A stretch of DNA of 64,000 nucleotides from Diphasiastrum complanatum. Lineage: Eukaryota; Streptophyta; Lycopodiopsida; Lycopodiales; Lycopodiaceae. Below are positions 26,236-40,200 of this stretch, piece after piece. Within the stretch, counting starts at the first letter, position 1, and every line of letters begins with the position of its first letter. The notes beneath the pieces were generated by a model, which saw only the letters and a program-made list of their open reading frames with translations, did no database searches and was not told the origin of the DNA. The DNA lies in NCBI GenBank assembly GCA_029204225.1, contig CM055098.1:14710533-14774532 (forward strand), in the 5' to 3' direction. The translations under genes and the position numbers were made by a program.

Positions 26236-29200
26236 ACCATAAATCATAAACCATAAAACCGAAGTTACTGAACTAAAACCACAAAGAACAATACTGAATC
26301 ACGACAATGCTGTGAATAGGATCATCATAATATATAATATCGGGCCACATGGCACCAAAAAGGGGTACAATGATGTTCCATGAACGTAATGAAAACTATA
26401 TAACTAAGGCTCGTCAGAGTCATGGTAGGATAAATCATCCGAATCTGTGGACTGCAGATCCCATGGGTCCGCAGATGAATCGGAACTGGAGGGAGCCATA
26501 TGTCGTGGTGTGGCCCTGGCTCTGCTGCGTGCTCTGGATCCCTGCTGCGTGCCCTGGCTCTGGACCACCCCCCTCTCCCTGCCTCTACCTCTGCCTCTGC
26601 CTCTCTCCCCTCCTCTGGCCCCCATCTGGCTGCCCCCAGCCCTGTGTCTACTCCGTCGTGCCTGTGTGTCAGGTGGCCGTAACCCTACGCCCTGGGATGG
26701 CCCTACCCACTGTGATGATGCCTGGCCGACGACTGCCTGTGATGCTCCACTCCTGTCTACAAAAAGAGTACTCAGCCCCCCCCTCCTAGAACCTCTAGGT
26801 CTCCCCCTAGGCCTACATGCAGGAATGGCTGGCTCCTCCTCTGTCTCTGCATCAGGGTCCACTAGCAGGTCAGCCAGGTCATCCCCCTGTGCCTCCGCCC
26901 ACATCTCCTCGTCCTCCTCTGTATCTCCCTCAACCCACTCCTCCTCCTCCACATAGTGTGCCCCGAGCATCTCTCCACCCTCCGAGACCTCGTCATCTCC
27001 CTCCTCAGCCCTCTCCCTCTGCCTCTGTCCTCCTCTGCCGCCGTAAAGCCCGTGCGTCAGCCTGTGCCTGTCTGTAGAGCTCTCTATGGATCTCATCATC
27101 CATCTCCTCCTGTGTGGGTGGTGCCCGAGGAGCAGCAGCTATCGAATCCACCAAGCAAGTGTCGGGGTCCACCTGCAACCAAAAACAATACATTGTTGTT
27201 AGGCAGGTATTGTGCAACTCACTGCATATTTTGAAAGCAAATCAATTCACCAAAGCATACCAAGAAAAAAGGGGTGATGATGTGACTCACCTCGAGCATC
27301 TGACCCTCTCCTCGTGTGCGCCTCAGCATACGGCCGTTGGTGTTCACAAACACCAACCGCCTACACTGCTCGATGGACAACCTGTTTCTCTTCGGCGTGT
27401 GATACAAGGACCAGGTGCTCCAATTCCGCTCACAAGCTCCTGCAGAACAGTCCTGTGCAAGGACTCTCTCATCCAATCGCCTCAGGTCACCTGTGCTGCG
27501 ATGCACCACCATGTAACGGGCCTCAGCTGATCCTCCCTCCGCCGACTCTGCTCTCCATCGAAAGGAAACTGGAAGCGCTCAAATGCGAGCAGCTGGCTTG
27601 CAATGTTGGCCAGCATCGGACCTATTGGCAAAAGGAAAAACATGGCACATGTAAGACCCCTCAAATTCAGACACTACCAATGAGTACAATACTGCAGTAA
27701 CATTGCTACCAAATGATTTCTCACACGTACCAGGTCCGGGCCATACGCGCTCCGTGTACTCCACCCATCCCCGGTGCAGCTCCGGATCGTCCCTCTCTCG
27801 TGTAGAGCGCCACAAGGGGTGTAACATGTGGGCTACGGCGTGGATGGGTCGGTGGAAGTAGTCCCATCTGGCCTCCCAGATGCGTGAGATCTCGCGCCTC
27901 CTGCAGCAGACAAATTACAACAATCACTAAACCAAAGCATAAAAGAAACGCATCAGACTCGAGTGGGAAACAACAAACTAGACACTGAAGAGTCATACCT
28001 ATGCTCGTCCAAGGCTGACAACAGAATCCCCTCGCCGATGCGCTCCATGAACTCGTAAATGAGACCGAGGGTGCACCCCTCACGGTCTACCAGACACAGC
28101 ACTCTGTAAATGGGTAGTAGGATCCCACTAATCTCCTCAGCAGCTCTCCAGAACTCGTCGCCGTACACAGTGGACTGGAAAAATGCCGAATGGGGGAGGT
28201 CTGTAAAGTCCCGGAAGGCCACGCTGGAAACCATCCGCCGCAATGCATCCTTCACCACCACCAATCGCTCTAGCACCAAGAAGTAAAACGCAAAGCGTGT
28301 GGGTGCGGGCTTCTTCAGGTTTAGGGTGGAGAAGGTGCGGAACAGGGCCAACACACGCCTCTTCCTGGTGACAAAAGTGACCAGGCGCATGGCCGTAGAA
28401 GTGATCTGCAACACAAACACCCAATAAAAAAGTTTAGACAGTAGTTGAGACGTGGTTAGCAGCATCGAAGGAAGAAAGCATAGCAAATAGAACAAACTAT
28501 ACCTCTCTGATCATAGGTCATGGATGAGCAAGTCTATGCAATGTGCAGCACAGGGTGTCCACACAATGCTGGGGTGCTCCCTCATCATAATCTCGCCCAT
28601 CTGCTTGCAGTTCCAGGCGTTGTCGGTGACAACCTGAACCACGTGCTCATCTCCGATGTCAGCAATAACATCTCTAATGACCTCCCATATGAAATCGGCT
28701 GTGATGGCGTCACCATCTCGAGTGGCATCCACGCCACGTAGGAATACTATGCCAAGCGGGCAAGAAACCAAGACATTGATGACGGATCGCCGACGAATGT
28801 CGGTCCATCCATCGCTCAGTATCGTGCATCGATACCTGTCGCAAAACACCCATTAGCTACATGCAAAAATTACGGCACCAGTAAATCCTAAACACATGCA
28901 AAGAGATTACAAAGACAAGTTACTTACTGATGCCAAGCTGAGCGAATGGAACTCAACTCCCGCGTGATGGTCTCCTCCTCCTGACAAAGCAACCTGCCTC
29001 GTAGTGCCTCTCGCCTGGGAGGTGTCCATGTAGCATCCACGGCCGCCATCTGTGCACAGAACTCCCTGAACACCCAAGTGTCAGCAACAGCAAAGGCAAT
29101 GCCGCACTCGTAAAAGAACTGGCCACACAGTCGAGTGCAACGGGCCTGCTGCTCTCTCTGCCAGCCGCATCGATCAAGGGTCTGCTGCCTGGGCCTAACC

Positions 29201-31224
29201 CCTCTCTGCTGTGTATATGGTGCTCGTGGTCTGGCATGCCCAACGGATGGCTGATCTGTGGGTGTGTCACTCTCTCTGGCAACATCTGCCGAAGCATGTG
29301 GTGCATCTGCTGCCGAGGAGGAGGGTCGAGAAGCACCCGCTGCTGCTGAACCAACATGCTCATCTGATGGTCCTGCTGCTGCTGCGGATGGAACTGAAGG
29401 TGCTCTACTGGGCCTTGCACCTTAACCATGCTCTGCCCGTGCTGTACTGGGCCCTGCAGCTGTACCATGCTCTGCCCATGATGTACTGGGCCCTGCACCT
29501 GTACCATGCCCAACCCATGATGTACTACGCCCTGCAGCTATACCATGCCCTGCCCGTGATGTACTAGGCCCAATATCCATGGTAGGCCCTGCCTGTCTGC
29601 CTGTGAGCCCTCCTGCATGCCTACCTGTAGCTGCTCCTGCTGTCTGTCCCTGTCTAGAACCCTGTGATGCAGTACCGGGCCCGTACATGGTAGACAACCT
29701 CTGCAGATCCTCATCAGAAATCCTGGGGCAATCAGATATGCCCAATGTCCGCCCATCTGGCCCTCTGACCCGCAGCAAGTGAGCCCTAACCCTGGTGAGT
29801 GATCCCGTGAAGTGACCACCGCAATGCAAGCATCTCCATCTGCGGGTGCCTGAGCCATGGTGTGTGCCCACATCCCCGTCGGTAAGCTCAACCTCGGCCC
29901 AAAGGCCTCGGTCCCGCACTGGCATCGTATCAACACGACCCTAAACCTGCAAACAACAAATAATCAGGCAAACGTTCAGTAGAAAAAAAAAAATACATTG
30001 CATTGAACAACATTATCGAGCTCAAATAGAGCTCAAAATACCAGAGCATACATCAGAACGATTCCAGTTCACACATTATATCAAGTGCCAAAGAAGAACA
30101 TGAGATTAGGGCGTGGGATAGAATAATTTCTGTATGAGGGATAACAGGCAACTGACGTTAGCGTCGGAGTCCGTGCAGGCATAAAGGAGTGCAGTGTGGG
30201 CCTAAACCGCACCCCTAGCAGATGTTTGCACGATGGTCCACGTCTAAACCCTAAAAAGTATGGAATCAGGGCATGAAAATTGAAATTTGTGATACGAACG
30301 TAGACGGGCGGAACGGAGGTCATAGGAGTCTGTGCAAGCATGTGGAAATGCATTCTAGGCTCAGACATCACCTCACTCGGTTTCCAACAAGCCATTCTGT
30401 GGAAATGGCCAAAATACACAAGCATTTGGAATGTGGTGTTCAAATCTCGCTAGGCGTGTCGTGACGGCTGAAACTGATGCTGTAAAAATCACTGTGGGCG
30501 TGAAGAAAGGTGGTCTAGAGCCAGACTACGCTCGATTTGGTTGCCTACAGCTCAATGTCAACAATTGCAAAAAATCAAGCCTACACTTACCAAATATCGA
30601 AATTTGGTCGTTTCGCTCTCCACGAAGCTCAGACCCACCCGGCACCGTGCACACCAACTCCGTATCGTCGAGATGCCTGCCAAGTATTCACTTGCGAAGA
30701 TTGGACGCCCACGGCTCTCAGAAAAAAAATTTGCCTCCTCCACTACTGGCGCGGTTCTGTGACAAGGAGGAGGCCGAAAATCGGGTTTTTGTTTTTTTTT
30801 TTTTTTTTTGCGATTCTGTCCACGATTCGCTGCAGCGAATCGCGATTCCCGAATCGCGAAGCTGGCGAATCGCGATTCGCTGCAACTATGGTTTGGCCAA
30901 TCACTAAAATTTGTACTTGGATGGGAAGACTAGACTATAATGTTCAAACTCTAATCATGTTGTGAAGTAGTAAAACTTATTTTGTACATGGATAACAACT
31001 GACATTCGGCTTTGACACATGTCTTCCCCACTTACTAACTTGCGCGGTTTTGTGCTGTGGGACGGTGGCAGGTACCAGATAGATGTCTTGAAATGAGTTT
31101 TTACTTTACGGTGCTTTTTTGAGCACTGTATTTTACTTTTCAGCTACATTCTACCTTGTTGGCTTATGAATAAAGGTTTCGAAGGGTTTTGGTCTTGCTT
31201 TTTCAAGAGAAACTATGTGAACGC

Positions 31225-31264
<40 letters not shown>

Positions 31265-34200
31265 GTAAATCCGACTATCCTTTGATCTGGACAGTACCAA
31301 ATCTTTATCTTTTATTCGATTCATCGGCTAACTTAGGTCTTTGGTTTATTGGTTTAGTCCTCATGTTGGTTTCAAGCGGCTGTTTCTTTGCATTATGGGG
31401 AGCCTCTTCCTCCACCACCTAACTGATTCATTCAAACTTTGATATGTTGTATAAAAAGGCCGTTACTATGCATAACTTTATTATTCATACTAATCGAGCT
31501 ACTTGTTTTGTTGTTGGACCTGAAGATAAGGTTCTATGTTTGATTGACCTTTTGAGAACTTTGGATAGGGTTAAAATCTACCTAGACTTTGTTAAAAAAA
31601 GAGATCTTATGGTTATCATAGAAGCTCTATATGATGACCTTGTCGGGTTTGTTGATAAGTTTGAAGAAGAAGAGAGATTTTTTAACTTGCATATCAAAAA
31701 AGTTTTCACTTGCTTAGAAAAAGAAAATGGTGTCATCATTGCTGAACCCATCTCCTCATCCACTTATCTTCTTAGATGACCTTGATGAGGATAGTGCTTC
31801 ACAGCTTGAGCTCTTTTTCCAAGACGTTTGTGATATTGGCGACTAGTACACATTTGAGTTCTATCAAGCCAAGAGTTGCCAGGTTCCCATGGTCCCTAGT
31901 CAAACCATTGAGTTCAAGTCTGCCCACACTTCTTTTAAACTCTGAAGCTTGCCGTCTGTTAATTTCCTTGCTCCCCTACTTGTTGACCTCTGATTATGCT
32001 CTCACATTTGACTGATAAGGAGGTACAAACTTCTAGACTTGCCGCTTTGCACGAAAACTCTACTCTCGAAACTCCTATTGCCTTTGATACTATTATACGA
32101 ATGAGTAAATCCGAACATTCCCGCTGTCTTTCTGAGCAGACCTAAGCTAGAGTTAGATGTGTTGAAATAAATGCCTATTTTGCCCCTTAAGGCTTGTATA
32201 CTTGTAGCTTGTAAGTTGTGCATAAGACATGTGGGTAAAACATTTATGTACAAAGTACACCCCACTTGTGCTAATTAGGCAAGTAATAACAAGTAGGTTG
32301 AGGACCCACGTGGGTTCTAGAGCTAGAATTAGCAAGACACCACCTCTATACATTACATGCTAAATGTAGCCCAAAGTTTGGAGGGGTTTCCACGCCCTAC
32401 TACTCGTTGAATAATCATTCAAGTTGTGTGAGCTTTGAAGTCCTCTCTCTCTTGCTTTTGTGTTCTACTCCATAACTGGTTTTTTCAAGCTTTCATAGTG
32501 TGCTTACTATGTTGTTATGATACTCCATAGCTAGGCCTTGGAATTTGTCATGGTTTCAGAGCAGGTTATGTTGCCTATGGTGTGTTGAAAGCTTGGACCT
32601 GTTTTGATCATATTCCTGACCTTTGAGGAGGGAGCACTTTTTGTAGGGGCATCTGATCTCTGTGCTATCTGCATGGTTGGAATATTGTTGGCAAGGGGAG
32701 TACAGGGAGCCAAAAATTTTGAGTCTTTTTGGACAGCCAGGACTGTAGGAGGGCGCTTTCTACAGTGGGGACTTCAGTGAAAGTTCTGAGTGGATCTTGG
32801 ACAAGGGCTAGGACAGCCATATAGGGGGATAGTTTCAAATCCAGAAGCTGAGGGTTATTGAGCAAGTGGCTGCATACCCTAGTTGGGTGAAAACCCCAGT
32901 TTGCCTTTTGTGTTTTATTTCTATCCAGCTATGTCTAGTCTTGCAGAGAGCATGCTAAGTGAAGCCAGCCGGCTTGATGGCACTAACTTTAGCATATAAA
33001 AATTCAAGATCAAGAACATTCTTGAAGACAAAGAATGTTGGAAGCTTGTAACAGGTGAGGAGCCTGTTCCAACATCTGAACTTGAACTCAAGGACTATAT
33101 CAAGAGAGGGGAAAAGGCAAACAAGATCATCAACATGTCAGTGAGGGATAATGTGATTCCTCTAATCAGGTCAGCCAAAGGGCCTGTGGATGCATGGCAC
33201 ATTCTTTGTGAATTGTATGAGACAGCAAGTACAACTAGGTTTCTCTACTTGAAGAACAAGTTGAATACTCTCAGAATTTACTTGGGGCCAACAGTTCTGA
33301 ATAGCTTGTCATATGCTTATCAGAACTTTGTGATGATGATATCTGTGAGAGAGAAGATCCCTACCTATGAAGAAGTCTATGGACTCTTGTTACAAGAGGA
33401 GATGAGGAGAGTTAATCTCTCCAAGAGGGAAGATTTCCAGGAGCATGCCTTTGCTTCTAAGAAGAAGCAAAATCCAGCCAAGGATAAGAAGAAAGGTAAA
33501 GGCAAGAACAAAGGAGCACCACAAACACTTGAGCAAGGTATGGAGAACTTGCAAATGTCAGAAGCACAATCCTCCTCGAATACTACTTCCACACCTCGAA
33601 GGAAGGGGAATTGCAATTACTGTGGTAAATATGGACACTTTGCTTTTGAGTGCAGGAAGAAGCTTGCAGAGCAAAAGAAGGGAGCAAAAGAAGGGCACAA
33701 AGAAGCAGGGAGGAAATGTTGTTGAGAGTGTTGCAAGACAGGAGCAGAGTGACATAAGGCAAGCTGAGTTATTCTCTGTTGCATTGGCCTCACAAGCTAC
33801 AATAGGTGGTTGGTACATTGACTCATGTGCTTCAAAGCACATGACCCCTCATAGGGATTGGTTTGATACCTTTGTCGGGATTTGTGATGGACAAGAGGTG
33901 TGCCTAGGTGACAACTCAACACACAAGGTAAGGGAAAGGGCACAGTACCTGTAAATGTACCAGGACTTGCTAAAAATCTTCTTTCAGTAGGAGCTATCAC
34001 TCAACAAAATATGAAAGTAGAATTTGATGCTACTTCTTGTCTTGTGTTGGACTTGAGTGATAATATAAGGCTACCAAAGCATGCAAGTGTTGAACCAGCA
34101 TCATATGGTGGAGGGGCTTCCAGTTGTTAAGCCAAGCTCTTCAGTTTGCGAGGCTTGCGCTATGGGAAAACAGCAAAGACATAAGTTTCCCAAGGAGAGC

Positions 34201-37200
34201 ACCACCAGGGCAGCAGGCATACTTGACTTGGTACATTCAGATTTGTGGGGGCCAACCCAAACCAAATCTACAAGGGGGGCATATTACTTTATGACCTTTA
34301 TTGATGACTTCTCATGCAAGATTTGGATTTATTTCTTGAAGTTAAAATCTGAAGCATTCAAGTACTTCCTGCATTTCAAAGCTTTGGTAGAAGAACATTC
34401 AGGAAAGAAGATAAAGATGCTCAGGTCAGACAGTGGAGGAGAGTTCATTAAGACAGAATTTGTGGAATTCTGCAAGGCCAATGGGATCAAAAGGCAGCTT
34501 ACAGCTCCTCATACCCCTCAGCAAAACGGCGTAGCAGAGAGAAAGAATCGAACTATTGTGGAATGTGCAAGGTGCATGCTCAAGGCAAAGGGGTTGCCCA
34601 ACTCTTTTTGGGGCGAGGCAATGCACACAGTAGTGTTTCTGTTGAATAGAAGTCCAACAAAAGCTATGGAAGGCAAGCCTCCATAAGAGGCATTTAGCGG
34701 CATCAAGCCCAAGGTGGGCGCTTTGCGAGTGTTTGGTTGTACGGCCTATGCCCATATTCCCAAGGATAACAGGAAGAAGCTGGATGCAAAATCAGCAAAG
34801 TGTATTTTCTTGGGATACAGTGAAGAAAGCAAAGCTTACCGACTATACGATCTTACTAGCAAGAAGAGGATCATAATTCGAGGTGTGATCTTTGAAGAAG
34901 ATCAAACGCCTCCTATAGAAGAACTTGAGATGGAGGATGGTACAAGTGAATTTGTGCCAATACTTGATGATCCACATCCATATATTGGGGACTCGGGAGC
35001 CTCAGCATGATCATATGAGTGATCAAGAGGAAGAATCCGAGGAGGCTAGGAAGCGGAAGGAAAGGGGCAAATCTGTTGAGTCCTATTCACCGTCTTCATC
35101 ACCAACTGCAAGGAAGAAGTTTCCCAAGTGGTATTGGCAAACTGTGCAGGATGGTTTGATATTGGATGAGGGAGAGAGCAGCAATCCGAAGGCTAGGAGG
35201 TCTCAAAGGCAAGCCCAACAGCATGAACATCAGGAGACAAACTGAGCACTTATGACTACTATTTTGGATTCACAAGATCCGCATACATTCGTTGAGGCAG
35301 CAGATGAGAAGGTATGGCAACATGCTATGCAAGAGGAGTACGACTCCATTCTCAAGAATGATACATGGGATTTGGTGAAGTTACCAAAAGGGAAGCGTCC
35401 TATTGGTTGTAAGTGGGTCTACAGGACCAAATACAAATCGGATGGGAGCATCGAAAAGCATAAGGCAAGGCTGGTTGCTAAAGGCTATGCACAGAAGGAG
35501 GGCTTGGACTATGATGAGACGTTTGCACCGATAGCTAAGATGACGTCTATCAGGTTGGTTTTAGCATCGGCTGCATTTTTTGGTTGGGAGGTCCATCAAA
35601 TGGACGTGAAGAGTGCTTTTCTCAATGGATAGTTGGCTGAAGAAGTCTACACGGAACAGTCACAAGGTTTTGAGGCTAAGGGCAAGGAAACTATGGTATG
35701 CAGGCTTAAGAAGGCCTTATATGGTTTGAAGCAGGCACCCAGGGCCTGGTATAGTCGTATTGACGACTGTTTTGCCAAGGAGCAATTCATAAAGAGTCGG
35801 TCGGATTGCAACCTGTTCGTGAAGGAGGAAGATGGGAACGTTGTTTTGATAGTTCTCTATGTGGATGACTTGGTCATCACGGGTAACAATGGACAGCTTA
35901 TTGAAGAGGTGAAGGCTCATATATCAAATGAGTTCGAGATGAAGGATTTGGGTTTAATCCACTATTGTCTTGGCTTGGAGGTTTGGAAAAAGGAAAACTG
36001 TGTGCTTATTTCCCAAGCTAACTATGCATGTGAAGTCTTGAACAGGTTCACCATGTAGGATTGCAAACCCATTTCCACGCCCATTGATACCAGCAGTAAG
36101 CCATCTAGAAATGATGGCACTCCTTTTGTGGACGAGACTCTTTATAGGCAACTTGTGGGTAGCCTGATTTATCTCACCACTACGAGACCAGACATTTCCT
36201 ATGCGGTTGGTGTAGCAAGCCAGTTCATGAGTTCTCCAACTGAAGCACATTGGAAAGCAGCCAAGAGGGTTTTGAGATATGTCAAAGGGACAACCTGCTA
36301 TGGAGTTAAGTACACAGATGACGGAAAGCTTCATCTTGGAGGCTTTACCGATTCAGATTGGGCAGGTGATAGGGATGATCGAAAGTCGACCACAGGTTAC
36401 ACTTTCAACCTTGGTTCAGGGGTTCTTGGTGCAGCAAGAAACAGCCCACAGTTACCTTATCATCGACAGAGGCTGAGTACAGGGCAGCGGCAAAAGCTAC
36501 CTGCGAGGCAATATGGCTCAGGAGACTTCTTGGAGAGGTTCAGATTCCACAGGATGGTCCTATCATTCTTGAATGTGACAGCCAGAGTTGCATCCAACTT
36601 GCCAAAAATCCTGTGTACCATGCTCGTACGAAGCATATTGAGGTGGATCAGCACTTCTTACGAGAGAAGATACAAAGCGGAGAAATTCAGCTCGAGTACT
36701 GTGATACCAACGATCAAGCAGCAGATATCTTTACTAAGGCACTTAGTAGAGAAAAATTTGAAAAGTTTCGTAGCATGCTAGGTGTTGGTATGAACAAAAT
36801 AGCCATTGAGGGGGGGTGTTGAAATAAATGCCTATTTTGCCCCTTAAGGCTTGTATACTTGTAACTTGTAAGTTGTGCAGAAGACATGGACGTAAAACAA
36901 CATAGTACAACCCACTTGTGCTAATTAGGCAAGTAATAACAAGTAGGTTGAGGACCCATGTGGGTTCTAGAGCAAGAATTATCAAGACACCACCTCTATA
37001 CATTACATGCTAAATGTAGCCCAAAGTTTGGAGGGGTTTCCACGCCCTAATTGGAAGAGACCTTTTTTCAAGTATAGATGTGGAGACAAATGCAAGAATA
37101 ATCCCTCTATTATTTGGTTTGATCATGCTGTATGGTTTATGATATACAACCTGACTAAATTCTTTCCTAGGGCATCTTTACAAAACCAAGTCAATGTTTT

Positions 37201-40200
37201 TCTTTTATGGTTACATAAACCTGCCAGAGATGTTGTTAAGGGACACTTGACCTTTCTTTTCATATGCCAATATATGCTTGATGCCTCAATTGAGCTTGTC
37301 AAGGATCCTACTCCCAAATTACTAGCAAATCTAGGTGATGCCAAAAACATAAGGGAAATTGAACGTGTCTTGAAAAGGCCAAGTTTTTCCACACTTCGGG
37401 ACAAAAAGAAGAAAACCCGTGACAAACAAGAATAAAGAAGGACAGCAGTAGTTCGAAAAACAAGTTACCAGTGAAGAAGTTAAACTTTTATACGGATTGA
37501 CTTGAATGCAAGATGATAACGTTATGGAAAGTAGGGGAATTGTGACGAACGCAACCGGCCAACTTCAGCTCAATACACGCAGTAATAAGGGAAAGTCCTT
37601 TTTACATTTACTTTACCATAATAGAGTATTTGAGACTATCCATGTGAAGCAGTTTTACGCTCACATTTTGCTACAGTTGTTTAGTGTCATTCATGAGTCT
37701 TTTATGATATCATATTCGGTTGGTCTTATATACCTAATGTCAAGCATGACTGGTGTTTTCCCTTTGAAGTTTTTGTAATTTTGAAATAGAAAATTTACAT
37801 CCATGTTGTTGTTCTACTACTTAGCGTTTCAAAGACTTTGTTTCCAATAAATTTGGTCATGTCGTCTCTACGAATTGTGCAATTGTTAGGACATTCTTTG
37901 GAAAAAAGGTTCAAATCGCATTATCTTACAACACACTGATATTAACAGTATTCCTTCAGAACTTTATTGTGGTTGGTTTAAGCTAATGAAACTTATGCTT
38001 GAGCACGAACGTGTAAAAGAGGATGTTGTTTTCAAACATGCTACGTTTTGTAAGAACGATGCCCTAGGAAATGGCTTGATGGTAAAACTCTATTTTCTTC
38101 TAAAATAAACGATGATAATAATCAGCACACGTGGCTTACCAAGCACCTTTATGTTAACGGTGTAGATAAAGCACAACATAATCCATGCTTCTCTATATCT
38201 ACTTAGTGAGAAGACTTGCTCTTGAAAGACTGGGTGGCCTTGATTTTATCCCTTTTTCGAACAATTCAAGCAACCTTGTACCGAATGCTTCACAATACAT
38301 AACAACTAGATTGAACGTACTATTACCCGAAGAATTCATTGGGAATGAGGAGCAACCCTACCTACTCTGCATATACAAAGCCCACAAAAAACCTTTCAGA
38401 TGGATCACAAATGCCCATGACTGCTATTTTAGCAGACTCGTATATTCCTAACGGGAGCTCTTATTATATTGCATCCGTTCTTAATGGAAGGAGCATGCCT
38501 TAAGGCAACTACATACAAGAGTATTCTAAATGTGGATCATAGAAACACGTTTCTGGGAGGACGCGTTTCGAAAACCGCGTTCCTGAGAAACGCGGTTCTC
38601 CTCCCAGAAACGTGATTAAAAAAAACAGTTCATAAAAAAAAATTTGCTCCTCTTCACGGCCAGAATCGCGCCAGCCGTGGAGGAGGTAAATTTTTTTATT
38701 TTGAGCTACAGGTGTCCGATCGAGGCGTGTGCATAGTCGGCAGGTATCTACTCGGCGATACAAACGTGGTGTGCACGGTGCCAAGGGAATCTAAGCTTCT
38801 TGGAGAGCGAAACGATCAGTTTTCGATTTTTGGTAAGTGTAGGCTTGATTTTTTGCAAGTGTTGACATTGAGCTGTAGGCAACCAAATTGAGCGTAGTTT
38901 GGCTCTAGACCACCTTTCTTCATGCCCACGGTGCTTCCTACGGCGTCAGATTCAGCCGTTACGGCACGCCTAGCGAGATTTGAACACCACATTCCAAATG
39001 CTTGTTTTTTTTTATAATTTTCACAAATTGACTTGTGGGCAACGATTCAGGTGATGTCTGAGCCTAGAATGCATTTCCACATGCCTGCAGAGACTCTTGT
39101 GACCTCCATTCCGCCCGTCTACGTCCGTATCACAAATTTCAATTTCCATGCCCTAATTCCATGTTTTTAGGGTTTGGGCGTGGAGCATCATGCAAGCATC
39201 TGCCAGGTGTGGTTTAGGCCTGCACTGCACTCCTTTACGCCTGCAAGGACTCCCACGCTAGCGTCAGTCACCCGTTTTTGCTCATACTGAAATGATTCCA
39301 TCCCTCGCCCTAATCTTGTGTGTGTTTTGGCACTTGCTATGATTTTACTAGAATCTATGTGACGTGTGCTCGGATGTGTTGAGCTCTGTTTTAGGCTGGT
39401 ACACAATGCAGTGTGTTTTCTTCTACTAAACGGTTGCCTGCTTATTTTTGTTTGCAAGTTTGATCTCATGTTGACACGATGCTGGTGCGGGGCCGAGGCG
39501 TTTGGGGCGAGGTTGAGCTTATGTGGCTACAAACCATGGCACAGGAGTCCGTAGATGGAGATGCTTGCATTGTGGTGGTCTCTTCAAAAGATCACTTACC
39601 AGGGTTAGGGCTCACTTACTGAGGGTCAGAGGGCCGGGTGGGCGGGCATTGGGCATATCTGCTTGCCCCAAGATTTCTGATGAGGAGAGGCAGAGGTTGT
39701 GTGCATCACAAGTTTCCGGATAGGGACAGGGAGCAGGAGCAGCTGCAAGTTCACAGGCAGGGCTCACAAGTAGGCAGGCACGGCCTACTACGGGTGTAGA
39801 GCCTAGTACAACACGTTCTAGGCAGGGTTTAGGTGCAGTGCATGGTCCAGGCGAGGCACTCCAGTTTCACCCAAAGTAGCAGGGCTTAGTTCAGAGGGGA
39901 GAGCGTCACATGAGCAGGTTGGATTAGCGGCAGCGGGTTCCCTCCTCTTCTTCGGCAGCAGATGCAGCACATGCTTCGACAGGTCCTCCCAGAGATAGTG
40001 ATACACCCCAGATCAGCCATCCAATTCGCGTGTTAGACCACGAGCGCCATATACACAGCAGAGAGAGGTTAGGCCCAAACAACAAACCCTTGGTCGATGC
40101 GGGTGGCAGAGAGAGCAGCAAGCCCGATGCACTCGACTTGCTGGCCAGTTCTTTTACGAGTCCGACATTCCTTTTGTTGTTGCTGACACTTGGGTGTTCA

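Larger units (their letters stand above)
25710..30890 (-). mobile_element. hAT element 1, 5,181 bp, complete ends
   Basis: Both ends read CATAGTTGCA inward (10-bp perfect TIR). Next to each TIR is a block of AATCGCGATT/CGCGATTCGCG motifs: left 25721-25800, right about 30820-30880. The palindrome GAATCGCGATTC is present in both. A long T tract follows each block. The transposase gene runs on the minus strand. The transposase carries a nonsense codon and frame-disrupting deletions, so this copy cannot make a full protein. Confidence 0.95.
25270..31260 (+). repeat. Dispersed repeat, copy B, split by hAT element 1
   Basis: The parts 25270-25709 and 30891-31260 are collinear with copy A at 17860-19348, including the (CT)n end at 31227-31260. 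hAT 1 sits at GTTTGGCC in the middle. Confidence 0.6.
32160..37049 (+). mobile_element. Ty1/copia element 2, near full length, 3' LTR truncated
   Basis: The 5' LTR is 32160-32550 (391 bp, TGTTGAAATAA ... TTTGTCA), with the PBS directly after at 32551. The purine tract GAGGGGGGG is at 36808-36816. The 3' LTR begins at 36817 but matches the 5' LTR only as far as CCACGCCCTA (37049). The remaining ~158 bp are missing. All domains are present in the order gag, protease, integrase, RT, RNase H. It lies within the Penelope-like relic inside TK intron 2. Confidence 0.93.

Noticed and set aside
26447-27234. Long plus-strand Pro/Ser-rich open frames opposite the hAT 1 transposase
   Set aside because: They are antisense shadows of the GC-biased acidic/RG exon. 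Splice sites, homology to hAT 2 and domain order all support the minus strand.
27953-28495. The upstream part of this frame (before 28405) as transposase sequence
   Set aside because: Residues before ITSTAMRLV translate intron sequence ahead of a TTGCAG acceptor. The exon is taken to begin at 28405.
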